From NCBI GenBank assembly GCA_900544285.1, contig UQUT01000003.1, forward strand, positions 47,854 to 111,853: a stretch of DNA of 64,000 nt. The letters are read 5' to 3'. This stretch comes from an uncultured Eubacterium sp. Lineage in GTDB: Bacteria > Bacillota > Clostridia > Oscillospirales > CAG-272. Every line of letters begins with the position of its first letter. Within the stretch, counting starts at the first letter, position 1. Both the position numbers and the translations under genes were made by a program. Below the pieces are notes generated by a model. That model made no database searches. It was given only the letters and a program-made list of their open reading frames with translations, and was not told where the DNA came from. Of the stretch, positions 33,564-42,824 are shown piece after piece.

Positions 33564-33803
33564 TTACAGATTGCTTTCAAGCTCTTTCCATGCTTTTTTA
33601 ATTTCAACAAGCCTTTCCGGTTCTTCGACGGTAATCAGCTTATTGTCAAGCTTAAATGTCATGAGATTGTTATCCAAACGCGCAAGAAGAGCAAAGCACT
33701 GCTTCAGAACTTCCTTGTCGGCGCCGATTTCAGGCAGTCGCTTTACGATATTATTCAGTTTTTCGGAATAATACAGTTTAATCTCCAAGCCGTTATTCAT
33801 CAT
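33564..33803 (-). CDS. Hypothetical small protein
   Basis: 79 residues, mostly helical (LYYSEKLNNIVKRLPEIGAD; ARLDNNLMTFKLDNKLITVE). No family recognised and no clear ribosome binding site. It sits at the end of a leucine-rich-repeat fragment in a damaged stretch and may be the tail of a larger broken gene. Confidence 0.4.
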   Translation of the reverse strand: MMNNGLEIKLYYSEKLNNIVKRLPEIGADKEVLKQCFALLARLDNNLMTFKLDNKLITVEEPERLVEIKKAWKELESNL

Positions 33804-33990
33804 CTCTGTGATTCTGTCCGGAGTGTGCTCGTCAATTTGCTGTTTTCGCCAAATATTATATTTGTGAGGCTACTACAACCGGAGAATGCAGACTCGCCTA
33901 TATTTCTTACGCCATCCGGTATTGTTATACTTGCAATACCTCCACATTCTGCAAACGCACCATCTCCTAATGGCATATGCCGAGTCAACT
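33800..33990 (-). pseudogene. BspA-type leucine-rich-repeat fragment
   Basis: The minus strand reads GDGAFAECGGIASITIPDGV, then RNIGESAFSGCSSLTNIIF: two BspA/LRR_5 repeats as found in Clostridia surface proteins. No signal peptide, start signal or further repeats are present, and the frame runs into an unrelated tail, so it is a remnant. Confidence 0.7.
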
Positions 33991-34166
33991 ATACAATTTG
34001 GTGAAAAAGTTGCGCATTTGGATACTTTTGGAGTCACCAAACGCAAAAAAGAAGACCGCACCGCCGGGGATAGCCCCGAAAATGCAGTCTCCGTTTCTTA
34101 TTATGTTGAAAGCGCTCTGCGAAGAATTACGGATAATTCATCGGGGAAAGTGCCCCTCTGATGATT

Positions 34167-34661
34167 TCAATACTTCACAAATCCGAAGTTCGGGTGCAAG
34201 ATATCAAATACCAGAATAAACAGAATAAAAACCATGATGGATATCAGACACCAGAACAGCCTTGCAATCCATTCGTCCTTCTTTTTAATCGAATTTTTAT
34301 AAAAGTTGACGATGTCCTCATAATATTTTTCGTTGAAAGGACTGCCATCGGAATGAGGTACGTCCCGCGCGGAGAGTTCGTCCCCGCTTACGTCCCCGTC
34401 AGAAGGCTTGCCTTCGGAAACAGCCGTCGACGTTTCCGTATCTGCGCCGTCATCCGCTCCGCTTTCCTCGTCTGTCAGAAAATCGGCAACTGAACCTCCC
34501 ATCGCCCGCACCATTGAAACAACCGTCGCGATTGTCGGATTCGGAGTCTTGCCCGAAAAAATTCTTGCAACGGTGCTTTCCGGAATATTGCTCCTCTCGG
34601 AGATCTGCTGATTTGTCATCCGTGATTTTTCTTTCAACTGTCTTAGCTTTTCTATCATCAT
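34167..34661 (-). CDS. Membrane-anchored XRE regulator
   Basis: 164 residues from the ATG at 34661, which follows AGAAGGTG. HTH at about 5-60 (MTNQQISERSNIPESTVARI), an acidic Ser/Asp-rich linker (about 65-110), then a single membrane helix (LFWCLISIMVFILFILVFDI) near the C-terminus. A DNA-binding domain tethered to the membrane suggests direct surface sensing; inferred. Confidence 0.85.
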   Translation of the reverse strand: MMIEKLRQLKEKSRMTNQQISERSNIPESTVARIFSGKTPNPTIATVVSMVRAMGGSVADFLTDEESGADDGADTETSTAVSEGKPSDGDVSGDELSARDVPHSDGSPFNEKYYEDIVNFYKNSIKKKDEWIARLFWCLISIMVFILFILVFDILHPNFGFVKY

Positions 34662-35263
34662 TATATTCACCTTCTTAAATCCGTTGATAAGCATAATTTC
34701 GTCTCCGACGTTTCGGGCTCATTTTTCGACGCGATTTGACAAAAAAGTGCTCAAATGATTGTAAAAAGCAAACTTGATTAGCCAAAAAACCAAAAATGAT
34801 ATGTTATGCGGAAGATTTTTGCATATTCGGTTTTTCATAATTCAAGCATGAATGACATTTTCTATAAACTTGCGTATTGAAACCGAAGCGGCAAAATGGT
34901 ATCATAAAAGTGCCGAAAACAAGAACACTGAGACAAAACCGAGCTTTCATAAGAAAAGACTGAAATTAAAATCATGCATACATTATACGCCTTAAAATGC
35001 TGATTGTCAATAATTTTGTTAATTTAGGATAATCCATCCGTGTTAATCTATGACAATACAAGGAGGTTGAAAATAAAAGAAAAATGAAGTAAAAATCTTT
35101 CCGGAAACAAAAAGCGGTGACTTAAAGCCGCAAAAGCACAGACTCACGAAGTAAACAAAAAATGCGGCAAAGGTATCGCCTATATCAAAGACAACAATCC
35201 GTGCAGACAACACGGCAAAAACGGGACAAACATCAAAAACATTACCAAAGGACGGAGAATAAA
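34662..35263. other. 600-base intergenic region with long leader
   Basis: No gene seen. On the plus strand TTGAAA (34877-34882) and TATCAT (34900-34905) are 17 bases apart, giving a leader of roughly 350 bases before the small gene at 35264. An AAGGAGG at 35060-35066 is not followed by a useful start codon. A second weak promoter (TTGTCA ... GATAAT) lies near 35006-35035. Confidence 0.5.
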
Positions 35264-35491
35264 ATGACATATACATACTGCCTAAAACAAGACACTATCT
35301 GCGATGAGGAGAAAAACGAATATCTTTCATACGGAGTCGAAGCGGTCGGCTCCGAGGGGGAAATACTTTCGAGCTATTCGGATCTGTTCTTTGACAGGCA
35401 AAAGGCGGAACGCTTTGTAAACCTTTGCAACGAAAGCGGCTTATCGCTGGTTCACCTTTCGTATGCGGTTGAAGACGCAATCACAGGATAA
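35264..35491 (+). CDS. DUF6514-like small protein
   Basis: 75 residues from the ATG at 35264, behind GGACGGAG. The sequence TYTYCLKQDTICDEEKNEYL and YGVEAVGSEGEILSSYSDL, then RFVNLCNESGLSLVHLSYAV match an uncharacterised small Clostridia family I remember as DUF6514. No signal peptide or membrane segment. Followed by the convergent sigma gene. Confidence 0.65.
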   Translation: MTYTYCLKQDTICDEEKNEYLSYGVEAVGSEGEILSSYSDLFFDRQKAERFVNLCNESGLSLVHLSYAVEDAITG

Positions 35492-35589
35492 AATCAAAGA
35501 AAAAATCAGGCACCGTCGCGCCTGATTTTCTCTTTTGTTTATCTTTTTCCACGCCGGTCGGGTCTGCCTATCACCGCAAAACCGTTTGA

Positions 35590-37164
35590 CTATGCTTTTA
35601 CGCCGAACACGCAGAGAGGTGTCTCTCTGTCGGGCACGGTCAGCTTGCCGTCGCCGACGAGACTTTCGACAAGATAAGCGGCAACGTCAAGGCGATGATG
35701 TATCTTTGCAACATCCCCGCACTGATCCTTTACGCTTTCCGGAACGTACTCTCCGAGAACGCCCTCCGCAATATCGGAGACTTTTATCATAAGCGCGGCG
35801 ATTTTATCGGAAAGCTCGTCCGTTATACCGAGCAGAGATCTGTATACCGCCGAATCGAAAACGGGAAATTCCGCTTTCAATACACCGTCCCGGGAGGAAA
35901 TAAATCCTCCGGAGATGAGAGACGGGAGGATGCTGTTTCTTTCGTCCGCCTTTTCGCCGAGAACCGCGGAGCACATTGCTTCGATTTTCTCATCGAATCT
36001 GTTATGTCTGAAAAACTGACATTTTTCAATCACGCAATAATTTTCCGCGGAAAACCAAGCCGTCTGAGCCCTGTTCCATACCTCCATACAGACGCCGTTG
36101 AAATGATGATTTTCATAGCTCCTGTCGTGACCGAAAAGGAAGCCGTAACCACCGAGAGGAAGTGCCTTTGCCTTTCCTATCGGCGAGCGTTTTTTCGCTT
36201 TTGAATAGCCCTCGACAGACGCAACGTTGAGCAGCATCCATAAAAGCCTGTTGTCATCATAGTTGCTTCCGTCAAAGGAAAGCGCTCTTACCGGCGCAAG
36301 CAAGCCCTTCGCTTCGTCAAAGAGACTGTCCGCCGCCTCTTTATAAAGCGTTTTCGTCTTGCCGAGCAGGTCTCTTTCGTAATCCTCTGTGAGGATGACA
36401 AGATTTGTTCTGTATTTTTCGCCGCTCTTTATGAGAATTCCAGCCGCCTCCAGCGTATCGAGTTCCTCCTCAAGATACGGCATTGCAACTCCCAGCTCGC
36501 AGGAAAGCTCCTGCGCCGTCATCGGAACGTCATATGCGGCAAGGACTATTGAGCCGGGGAGCCTGCGATTGAAAAGTCCGTCATAATGATTTCTGTCGCC
36601 CCAGAAATTGAGATGAAATTCGCCGGGATTATAGCTTTTTTCTCCTAATTTTCGTGTCATACCGATTCCCTCTTTCAATAATTTTCTTGTTTTGAACAGA
36701 TGATATTTGACCATTTCGACACTGATCTTCTGTTCTTTTGAAATCTCGGAGCAGGATCTGTTATAAACGTAATAGGCAACGCAGACCTCCCTGTGTACCT
36801 TTGAGAGAAGAGAGAGCTCCCTGCGGAGAAGATATATGCTTTCGCTCTGCGTCTCGTCCTCGACATATTCCTCCTCCGGCGTCGGTGTTGCAAAAATGAC
36901 ATCCGTCGTCTCCGAAAGCTCCTCCTCCCTTGCGGCAAGCTCTTTCCGCTTTACGAATTTTCTGAAGGTGTTCTCCGCTATCTTCCAGGCAAACGCCCAG
37001 AACGACTCTTCATCCTTCAGTCTTCCCGCCGACTTCAATATCTCGCAGACAATCTCAGATGAAAGATCGTCGACGTCGTCCTTGTCATAAAGGCGGGCAA
37101 AAGAATAGCCGTATATTGCCGTCAGATTTTCGGAGATGAGCTCCGCCGCCCGCTTTTCGTTCAT
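35590..37164 (-). CDS. ECF-type sigma factor with long helical C-terminal region
   Basis: 524 residues from the ATG at 37164, behind AAAGGAG. Region 2 is about 20-85 (DKDDVDDLSSEIVCEILKSA) and region 4 about 125-180 (RSCSEISKEQKISVEMVKYH). From about 190 a 330-residue extension follows with a winged-HTH-like segment (VPMTAQELSCELGVAMPYLE, about 240) and an unrecognised C-terminal part. The fusion could bind ligand or DNA. It is one of three extended sigma factors in this window and lies next to the 849-residue one; 260 bases separate them. Confidence 0.8.
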   Translation of the reverse strand: MNEKRAAELISENLTAIYGYSFARLYDKDDVDDLSSEIVCEILKSAGRLKDEESFWAFAWKIAENTFRKFVKRKELAAREEELSETTDVIFATPTPEEEYVEDETQSESIYLLRRELSLLSKVHREVCVAYYVYNRSCSEISKEQKISVEMVKYHLFKTRKLLKEGIGMTRKLGEKSYNPGEFHLNFWGDRNHYDGLFNRRLPGSIVLAAYDVPMTAQELSCELGVAMPYLEEELDTLEAAGILIKSGEKYRTNLVILTEDYERDLLGKTKTLYKEAADSLFDEAKGLLAPVRALSFDGSNYDDNRLLWMLLNVASVEGYSKAKKRSPIGKAKALPLGGYGFLFGHDRSYENHHFNGVCMEVWNRAQTAWFSAENYCVIEKCQFFRHNRFDEKIEAMCSAVLGEKADERNSILPSLISGGFISSRDGVLKAEFPVFDSAVYRSLLGITDELSDKIAALMIKVSDIAEGVLGEYVPESVKDQCGDVAKIHHRLDVAAYLVESLVGDGKLTVPDRETPLCVFGVKA

Positions 37165-37394
37165 TTCCCTGCTCCTTTTCGTTGTATTTTGAAAGCTTTC
37201 GTCTATATAGTACCGCCACCGCACCTGCGGTTAACACGAATTTTGAATTTTATGCCGTCTTCCGTTTACATTATATCACACTCTCCGCCCCGACGGAATA
37301 GTTTATATCCGCGCCGACATAATTTGAGCGCGGGTTTTCGGTTTCTCCCATCGCACTTCCCCTTTTAAGCCGCGCATAGCTTTCCGTATATAAA

Positions 37395-37418
37395 AATACC
37401 CCCGCGAAAGGGGGTATT
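37395..37418 (-). terminator. Terminator after extended sigma gene
   Basis: AATACCCCC-gcgaaa-GGGGGTATT, followed on the minus strand by TTTTATAT. The 200 bases between the two sigma genes hold nothing else clear. Confidence 0.85.
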
Positions 37419-37423
37419 CCGGT

Positions 37424-39973
37424 TTATTTCTTTTTCATTTTCTCATAGTCCGCTCTGTCCTGATTGCCGAGAGCGTCCTTAAACATAACCGTGCCGGTTT
37501 CATCTTCATCGAATGTGTATTCGACGGAGCCTTGCCAGCCGTCCGAAAGGGCATCTGCTTCATATCTGCGGAAAAGTCCGTCGTCGGTGGGGAAAAATCC
37601 ATCGCCCGTGCCTTTGTATTCCGTAAGCTGCCATACGGCGCATTTGCCTTCATTACCGTAAGGATGCTCAAAGCGCACTATGCCGACACCGTCCGCAAAG
37701 AGATATTCGCTTCTGCCGGAGAAATATCCCCACGATTGAAAATCAAAGCTGACTCGCAGGCAGTTTTCAAATGTTCCGGCAGGCGTAATAACCGTTTCGC
37801 CGCCTTTGACATTGAAATTCTTTGTGACATATTTGCCCGATTTTCTCTCGTCGAAATGATAGCCGTCTTTCCATTCATCCGACCACAGACAGCCTGCCGC
37901 ATCCTGCAAAATTGTAAAGAAGAAGCTGTAAAGCACCTTGTACCCGACGCATTTCCTGCCGCAATCCGACATATCTTTCCATTCAAAGCTGTATTTACTG
38001 CGACGGCCATAGCTGATTTTGCCGTCGGATTTTTCAATCGCATCGTATTCAAAGAAATTCCATTTGCCTTTTTCCGTATAATCAGGATTTATGGTGGGAT
38101 CGGTTTCAAAAATGCGGCGCATTACCTTGTTTGCTATGGCAGTGTGCAGCTTCTGCCGCTTTGTTACGGTAAGCTCTTCGGCACGTTTCATCGCGCCGCT
38201 TACATCGCAGAGAATTGCGTCGTCGGATGTTATTTTCTTGTAGTAACCGTACCTTGCCTCTGCCGTTTTGCCCTCCCATGTGTCGTAATAGCCTGTCACA
38301 GCCATGAACATCATGTTCGAAAGCGTAGCGGAGCCGGCATCGCATGCGGTAACTTCAAAAATGTTTTCTCTTTCCGTTATTCTGAGCGTTTCCGGAGTGG
38401 TAAGCGCATATTCCCAGCGGTTGCCCGCTTCAAAGGGGAGAAGCCCGCCTTTGCCGCCTGTCTTATATGACGAAAGCACCCATTCGTATGAGTCATCATG
38501 CCTTGTTACGATCTGGCGGACGATGCCGATGCCGTCGCAAAGCCAAGTTTCGCAATGAGTAAGTACATAGCGCTCGCCATCGATAATATATACGGAGCAG
38601 TTTTCAAAATGCCCTGCCGGAGTATCGCACACGCCGTCGTTTTTCAGATATGTGAGCGTAATTTTTTCGTCCGACGACGTAACCGTGTCGCCTGTCTTCA
38701 TGCTCTCATCAAGCATCAAACCGTCGCAGAGGGACATATTCCAGAAAAGAGCGCACTCGGCAGAGTCTGCGCAATAGCCGTATCCGGGCAGCTGCCACAA
38801 ATATAACTTGCCATCGATTTTTTTATAAACCTCGCCCGAAACATCGGGATTGTAACGGATGACCTCCGGATTTTTTTCGGCAGCGATAGAGCGCTTTTCT
38901 CCCTCGATGGCAGATTTTGCATTTGCATAATATACGTCCGAGGGCGTGAGGATATCCATCACCTGCTCATAGCAACGGATAGCTTCCTCGTATTCCTTTC
39001 TTTCGCGGTATTCATATCCGAGCCAGAACCAGACATAAGCCAGCGTTTTCGGATAGCCGCCCTCGCGGTAATAAGGTATCTGCGTTTCACGCATGAATCT
39101 GATTCTTTCCTCACCGGAAAATTTTTCATGTTCCTCATTCGCGATCATCATCATAACATCATCGTTATGACCGTCCTCGGCGGATTTTTTGATTCTCTCA
39201 AAAACTTCTTTATTCTTTTCGCCCGGAAGCCACCAATAGCCGCGCAGAAGAGTATCGGCGAGCATAGAACTTTTTTCTTTGGAATCTTCAAGTGCCTCGA
39301 CATTTGCAAGAACGGCGCGATATTCTTCTTCGAAACCGGTCTTGTCGTTTTTGAGTTGCCACAGCTTGAGCGCCTCGACCTGACGCATGACGCGGGCAAC
39401 GAGGCTTTCGTTTTCGTCGTATGTTTTCTCCATAATTCCGTAACCCTTTCTCAGTTGTTTTCTCCCCTCCGAAAGGCGCCACTTGACAGTCCCGACGGGA
39501 ACGGACAGCATCTCCGCTATTTCCGCAACGGACTTTCCCTCGAAATAATGCAGGCTGACGGCTTCCCTTATTTTTTCGCTGAGCAAATCTACCGAATGAC
39601 GGACATTTTCAAGGTCATCTTCGGCAAAAAGCTCATCCTCTTCGGCAGGCTCAAAGCCGTCAAGCGTGTCAAGGCTGATGTCCGGAATTGCCGCGCGATA
39701 ATGCCTTTCAAGCGTTCTTGCGCAGTTTTTTGCAAACGAACAGACCCAAGAGCCGAATTTTGAAGCGTCGCGAAGCTCACAGAGATTCATCCATGCGGAA
39801 ACAAACGCGTCCTGCGAAGCGTCCTCTGCGGAAAATTTGTTTTTCGTCACCTTATAAGCCGTCCCCATCACCGCGCGCTGATGACGGGTGACAAGCTCTT
39901 CATATGCGGTTCCGTCTCCGAGTAGCGTCAGCTCGACAAGAGTTTCGTCATTTCTGTTAAAATGTTCGTTCAT
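37424..39973 (-). CDS. ECF sigma factor fused to TPR and beta-rich domains
   Basis: 849 residues. Region 2 (about 20-85, FSAEDASQDAFVSAWMNLCE) and region 4 (about 130-185, GKSVAEIAEMLSVPVGTVKW) form an ordinary ECF sigma. Residues 200-380 are TPR-like helices (YVWFWLGYEYRERKEYEEAI). The remaining 450 residues are beta-rich repeats with a recurring pattern VCDTPAGHFENCSVYIIDGE and VITPAGTFENCLRVSFDFQS, each followed by an FADGVGIVRF- or CDGIGIVRQI-like strand, so at least two related modules. No membrane segment is seen. Such a cytoplasmic sigma-sensor is far longer than typical ECFs; function inferred. Confidence 0.82.
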   Translation of the reverse strand: MNEHFNRNDETLVELTLLGDGTAYEELVTRHQRAVMGTAYKVTKNKFSAEDASQDAFVSAWMNLCELRDASKFGSWVCSFAKNCARTLERHYRAAIPDISLDTLDGFEPAEEDELFAEDDLENVRHSVDLLSEKIREAVSLHYFEGKSVAEIAEMLSVPVGTVKWRLSEGRKQLRKGYGIMEKTYDENESLVARVMRQVEALKLWQLKNDKTGFEEEYRAVLANVEALEDSKEKSSMLADTLLRGYWWLPGEKNKEVFERIKKSAEDGHNDDVMMMIANEEHEKFSGEERIRFMRETQIPYYREGGYPKTLAYVWFWLGYEYRERKEYEEAIRCYEQVMDILTPSDVYYANAKSAIEGEKRSIAAEKNPEVIRYNPDVSGEVYKKIDGKLYLWQLPGYGYCADSAECALFWNMSLCDGLMLDESMKTGDTVTSSDEKITLTYLKNDGVCDTPAGHFENCSVYIIDGERYVLTHCETWLCDGIGIVRQIVTRHDDSYEWVLSSYKTGGKGGLLPFEAGNRWEYALTTPETLRITERENIFEVTACDAGSATLSNMMFMAVTGYYDTWEGKTAEARYGYYKKITSDDAILCDVSGAMKRAEELTVTKRQKLHTAIANKVMRRIFETDPTINPDYTEKGKWNFFEYDAIEKSDGKISYGRRSKYSFEWKDMSDCGRKCVGYKVLYSFFFTILQDAAGCLWSDEWKDGYHFDERKSGKYVTKNFNVKGGETVITPAGTFENCLRVSFDFQSWGYFSGRSEYLFADGVGIVRFEHPYGNEGKCAVWQLTEYKGTGDGFFPTDDGLFRRYEADALSDGWQGSVEYTFDEDETGTVMFKDALGNQDRADYEKMKKK

Positions 39974-40068
39974 AAAAGTTTCCTTTCGTTTTCAGGGGGT
40001 TCGCCTATAAGTGCATAAAAGGCGGGGAAAGGTTGGGTCGGTTCCGAAATTTTTTCAATTAAAACAGC

Positions 40069-40437
40069 TCATTTCTCGATAACGGCGGTTTTCATTATGA
40101 CATCTCCCATGGATTTTGAAGTTATCAGCGTATATATCGGCGTTATCGGAATAAGGTTTGCCAGATTGCGCAGGATATAACACCAAAAAGACTTTTTTTC
40201 TCCGTCTAACGGGACAATCTTAAGGTGCATTATAACCTTGCCAATGCTCCTTCCTCCGAAGCTATCCTTGAACAAAAACACAAATGGCATAGCCCATGGG
40301 AAAAAGTATTTCAAAAAAACTTCAATAAACTCTCTGCTCGCAAGCAAACAGAGCAAAAGCGTAATCCCAATCACGATAATTAAGATGATAAGCCAATCAA
40401 TATAAAAAGCAACTGCTCTTTTTATTTTAATTTTCAT
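40069..40437 (-). CDS. RDD-family membrane protein
   Basis: 122 residues from the ATG at 40437, behind CGGAGG. Pattern MKIKIKRAVAFYIDWLIILI, then FLFKDSFGGRSIGKVIMHLK matches the RDD family; three hydrophobic helices. Role unknown. It is the downstream-most gene of a run of small genes below the RHS gene and ends in a shared CAGCTCATT-type junction. Confidence 0.75.
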   Translation of the reverse strand: MKIKIKRAVAFYIDWLIILIIVIGITLLLCLLASREFIEVFLKYFFPWAMPFVFLFKDSFGGRSIGKVIMHLKIVPLDGEKKSFWCYILRNLANLIPITPIYTLITSKSMGDVIMKTAVIEK

Positions 40438-40528
40438 TCGTTGCCTCCGAAATTTGTGAAGCCGATTATTCTTTCCCAAACTACAAAATTCCCGCCGGGT
40501 TTTTCGTAAATCAGCTCATTTTTGAAAA

Positions 40529-40554
40529 TTTCCCCGCGGAAAGCCGCGGGGAAA
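40529..40554. terminator. Bidirectional terminator (immunity array)
   Basis: TTTCCCCGCGG-aaag-CCGCGGGGAAA. Similar GC hairpins close the genes at 42107-42124 and 43301-43318. Confidence 0.8.
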
Positions 40555-40561
40555 CGTTTTT

Positions 40562-41026
40562 TTATTTATCAACCCTATGAAATACTATTTTCTGACCTTC
40601 TTCAAAATAGCTTTCATATTCTTCCCCGACCTCATCGACAGTTGCAGTAAACTTTGTTCCTTTTTCTCTGAGAATCGGTCTGAATCTGCAAGAAAAACTC
40701 GCGACAACATTTGAGCGCTTTTCGTAGCTGATGTAAATATACGTACGCGAACGAAAACCAACAATCAATTGGATTTCTCCTTCATCAGTCTTCATTGTTC
40801 CGGTGAAATGGTCTGTGCCGTCGTTCTCTATCGTTATTTTCCCGTCATCAGAAACCCACACGCAATCCTTTTGCCTGAGTTGTCTGTCCGGCCACATCCG
40901 CGATGTAAGCAAGGAAACAAGGGCATACAAAAACCATGTTATTAAAGCTATTACGGCACATAAAATAAATATTCTTATTATAAGCCTGATGGTCTTGCGT
41001 TTTTTTGTATTCTTGTTTTCTGCCAT
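40562..41026 (-). CDS. Membrane-anchored small protein, paralogue of 43323 lipoprotein
   Basis: 154 residues. Positively charged N-terminus, one membrane helix (LIIRIFILCAVIALITWFLY, about 15-35), then an extracytoplasmic domain (DCVWVSDDGKITIENDGTDH) ending KFTATVDEVGEEYESYFEEG. The end KFxATVDEV...F..G.KxVF is shared with the lipoprotein at 43323-43772, so they are diverged copies. Probably an immunity-type protein of the RHS island; inferred from location. Confidence 0.65.
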   Translation of the reverse strand: MAENKNTKKRKTIRLIIRIFILCAVIALITWFLYALVSLLTSRMWPDRQLRQKDCVWVSDDGKITIENDGTDHFTGTMKTDEGEIQLIVGFRSRTYIYISYEKRSNVVASFSCRFRPILREKGTKFTATVDEVGEEYESYFEEGQKIVFHRVDK

Positions 41027-41097
41027 ATAAACACTCCATTCCGAAATCTGTTTAGCGATAGAAAGCTGTTATTTTTTGAAAAACACAATCAAAGATC

Positions 41098-41190
41098 AAA
41101 TTTGAAACTATCAATAATTGAATCGCATATTTTCACTTCGTCTGTTTTTCTATCGCTTTGATATGTTGCAAACACTATTTTGGGTTGTTT
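41098..41190 (-). pseudogene. C-terminal fragment of unknown protein
   Basis: The frame KIVFATYQSDRKTDEVKICD then SIIDSFKFDL and a stop looks like a genuine protein end, but no start or body is present. Probably the rest of a displaced immunity gene. Confidence 0.35.
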
Positions 41191-41204
41191 TGCAACCGCC
41201 TGTT

Positions 41205-41798
41205 TCAGTCCGTGATTCCGAGGGCTTTCATTGCGGCAAGGAACGTATTGGCTTCTCCTCCCGGGTTGGCCGTTTTCGTCGCCTTGATAATATACCATGG
41301 ATATTCCAAGTCATGAATAATAATCGGAACGGATTTTCCGAATTTATTTTTTATAAAACCGCATTTTTGCAGTTTTTCCGCAACAACAGTTACCTCGGAA
41401 AGCAATTCATAATAGCCGACAGGTCCCTTCCCGACATACCGCATTTCGCTGTCATAACATGATTGATAATCTTCATATCCGATGTTGTTTATCCCGTTCT
41501 CTCTGTACCAATCAAAGAGTATTTTCATTCCTTCATTTTCATCTTCTGTCTCAATTACAGGCGTATCATCCTGACGCCAAAAAGCATAATTCCAGCGTTC
41601 TTCGGATAACTCTCCCGCTCCGTTACAATCGCTTTCCGTGTTGTAACCGACAGAAAAAGTGGTAACGTTTGAAACGCCGCCATATTCATATGATTCATTT
41701 GCATAGACAAAAAATGAAATTGCATAAATATCATCTTCATTCCATGCTGAAATAATTTCACAAATTTTCTTTTCAAGATATCCTTGTAAATCAACCAT
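41205..41798 (-). CDS. DUF4303-like protein (immunity-type)
   Basis: 197 residues with no signal peptide. The segment FSVGYNTESDCNGAGELSEE, then RWNYAFWRQDDTPVIETEDE fits the DUF4303 family, often encoded beside polymorphic toxins. The C-terminal half has EKLQKCGFIKNKFGKSVPII. It is one of about seven small unrelated genes downstream of an RHS gene, the usual pattern of accumulated immunity genes. Confidence 0.6.
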   Translation of the reverse strand: MVDLQGYLEKKICEIISAWNEDDIYAISFFVYANESYEYGGVSNVTTFSVGYNTESDCNGAGELSEERWNYAFWRQDDTPVIETEDENEGMKILFDWYRENGINNIGYEDYQSCYDSEMRYVGKGPVGYYELLSEVTVVAEKLQKCGFIKNKFGKSVPIIIHDLEYPWYIIKATKTANPGGEANTFLAAMKALGITD

Positions 41799-41881
41799 TT
41801 CTATCTCCTGCTTTCACTATGTTATCGGATACATTTCATCGTAATTGCGTACATACAAAATGTGTAAATGTGCAATAATCA

Positions 41882-42055
41882 CTAATCCCACCTCTCCCCC
41901 ATAGATGAGCGAAGAAGGATTTCTAACCTGATTTCGTACAATGTAGCTTCCACAGCGGCTTTGTCGCCCGCAACCAGTCGCAGTCTTGAATTAACATAAT
42001 TATAATATGCATTAGTATGTAAAGAAGCATGATACATTTGAGGTAATACAACCAA
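41882..42055 (-). pseudogene. AHH/HNH-type RHS toxin tip fragment
   Basis: The minus strand reads LPQMYHASLHTNAYYNYVNS, then RLRLVAGDKAAVEATLYEIR and a stop. The H..LHxxxYYxxVN pattern followed by a helical end is that of the C-terminus of AHH/HNH nuclease toxins. Upstream is an in-frame stop and no RHS core, so this is a displaced toxin tip left in the array. Confidence 0.6.
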
Positions 42056-42106
42056 GTTTCATGAATCTGTTACAGGCTCTATACCGGCGGAGAAATCAGC
42101 TCATTC

Positions 42107-42124
42107 CCCCGCAAATTGCGGGGG
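42107..42124. terminator. Terminator (immunity array)
   Basis: CCCCCGC-aaatt-GCGGGGG followed by AAAA/TTTT, at the 3' end of the 211-residue gene. Confidence 0.7.
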
Positions 42125-42132
42125 AAAATACC

Positions 42133-42768
42133 TTACACTTTAATTGAAGCCACAAGCTTTTTGCTTGCATTAAGCAATGAAATTTTATCACCTTCCCAAA
42201 CAAGGCTACCTGTAATATAACCGTATGCGAAAATGTTAGGCTCTACAGAGAATATGAACTCTCTTCTTTCAAACGTCCTCTTTCTGTATATGTCTACATA
42301 CAAGTCCATGCTGTCTATGCTTTGAATTCCGACGAGCTTTGCGTTCATATCACCATTTCTGCACCTAACACGAAAGTTTCTGTTTACAATATAATTATCT
42401 CCTTCAACTTTGTCGATTACGGCTTTGAAAAGGCTGTAGTCCCACCCCTTTTTATCGCACCACATTTTTGTCGCAATCCGAAAAGTTTCAGCCAGATATT
42501 TCTGCCTTTCTTCAACGTTCATGTCAAAGTAATCTCTCGAAAATGGTACATCCAGCATCGCGATATTATTTCCAATATCACGCACATCTTCGCAAAGATC
42601 GCCGTCTTTACAAACAAAGTTTATTTTGCTGCAATCAAAGAACGTCTCTTTCCACAAGCCAAGAACTATCGAGTCCGCCAAAAACGATGATTCTTTCATC
42701 ACCCAATGAAGTAGCTTTCTTTCTTCTTTGTAAGCATTAAAAAACATCTGAACCATTCTTAACTTCAT
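42133..42768 (-). CDS. Uncharacterised protein in immunity array
   Basis: 211 residues, cytoplasmic. The N-terminal two-thirds is helical (RKLLHWVMKESSFLADSIVL) and the last third beta-rich (RTFERREFIFSVEPNIFAYG). No family recognised. Lower GC and many Lys/Asn/Phe codons than the flanking sigma genes, as in the rest of this array, which suggests transfer. Position below the RHS gene makes immunity or cargo function likely but unproven. Confidence 0.6.
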   Translation of the reverse strand: MKLRMVQMFFNAYKEERKLLHWVMKESSFLADSIVLGLWKETFFDCSKINFVCKDGDLCEDVRDIGNNIAMLDVPFSRDYFDMNVEERQKYLAETFRIATKMWCDKKGWDYSLFKAVIDKVEGDNYIVNRNFRVRCRNGDMNAKLVGIQSIDSMDLYVDIYRKRTFERREFIFSVEPNIFAYGYITGSLVWEGDKISLLNASKKLVASIKV

Positions 42769-42824
42769 AAATTTCTCCTTGCAACTATTTAATTCACATC
42801 ATTCGGAAGCAGGCGGTTTTGATT

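Larger units (their letters stand above)
41799..42132. other. 334-base gap with toxin fragment
   Basis: Contains the AHH-like toxin remnant described separately and a CAGCTCATT junction plus GC hairpin (42094-42124). Confidence 0.6.

Noticed and set aside
37532..38470. 312-codon plus-strand frame opposite the 849-residue sigma factor
   Set aside because: Arg/Phe/Ala-rich shadow without start signal or family pattern.
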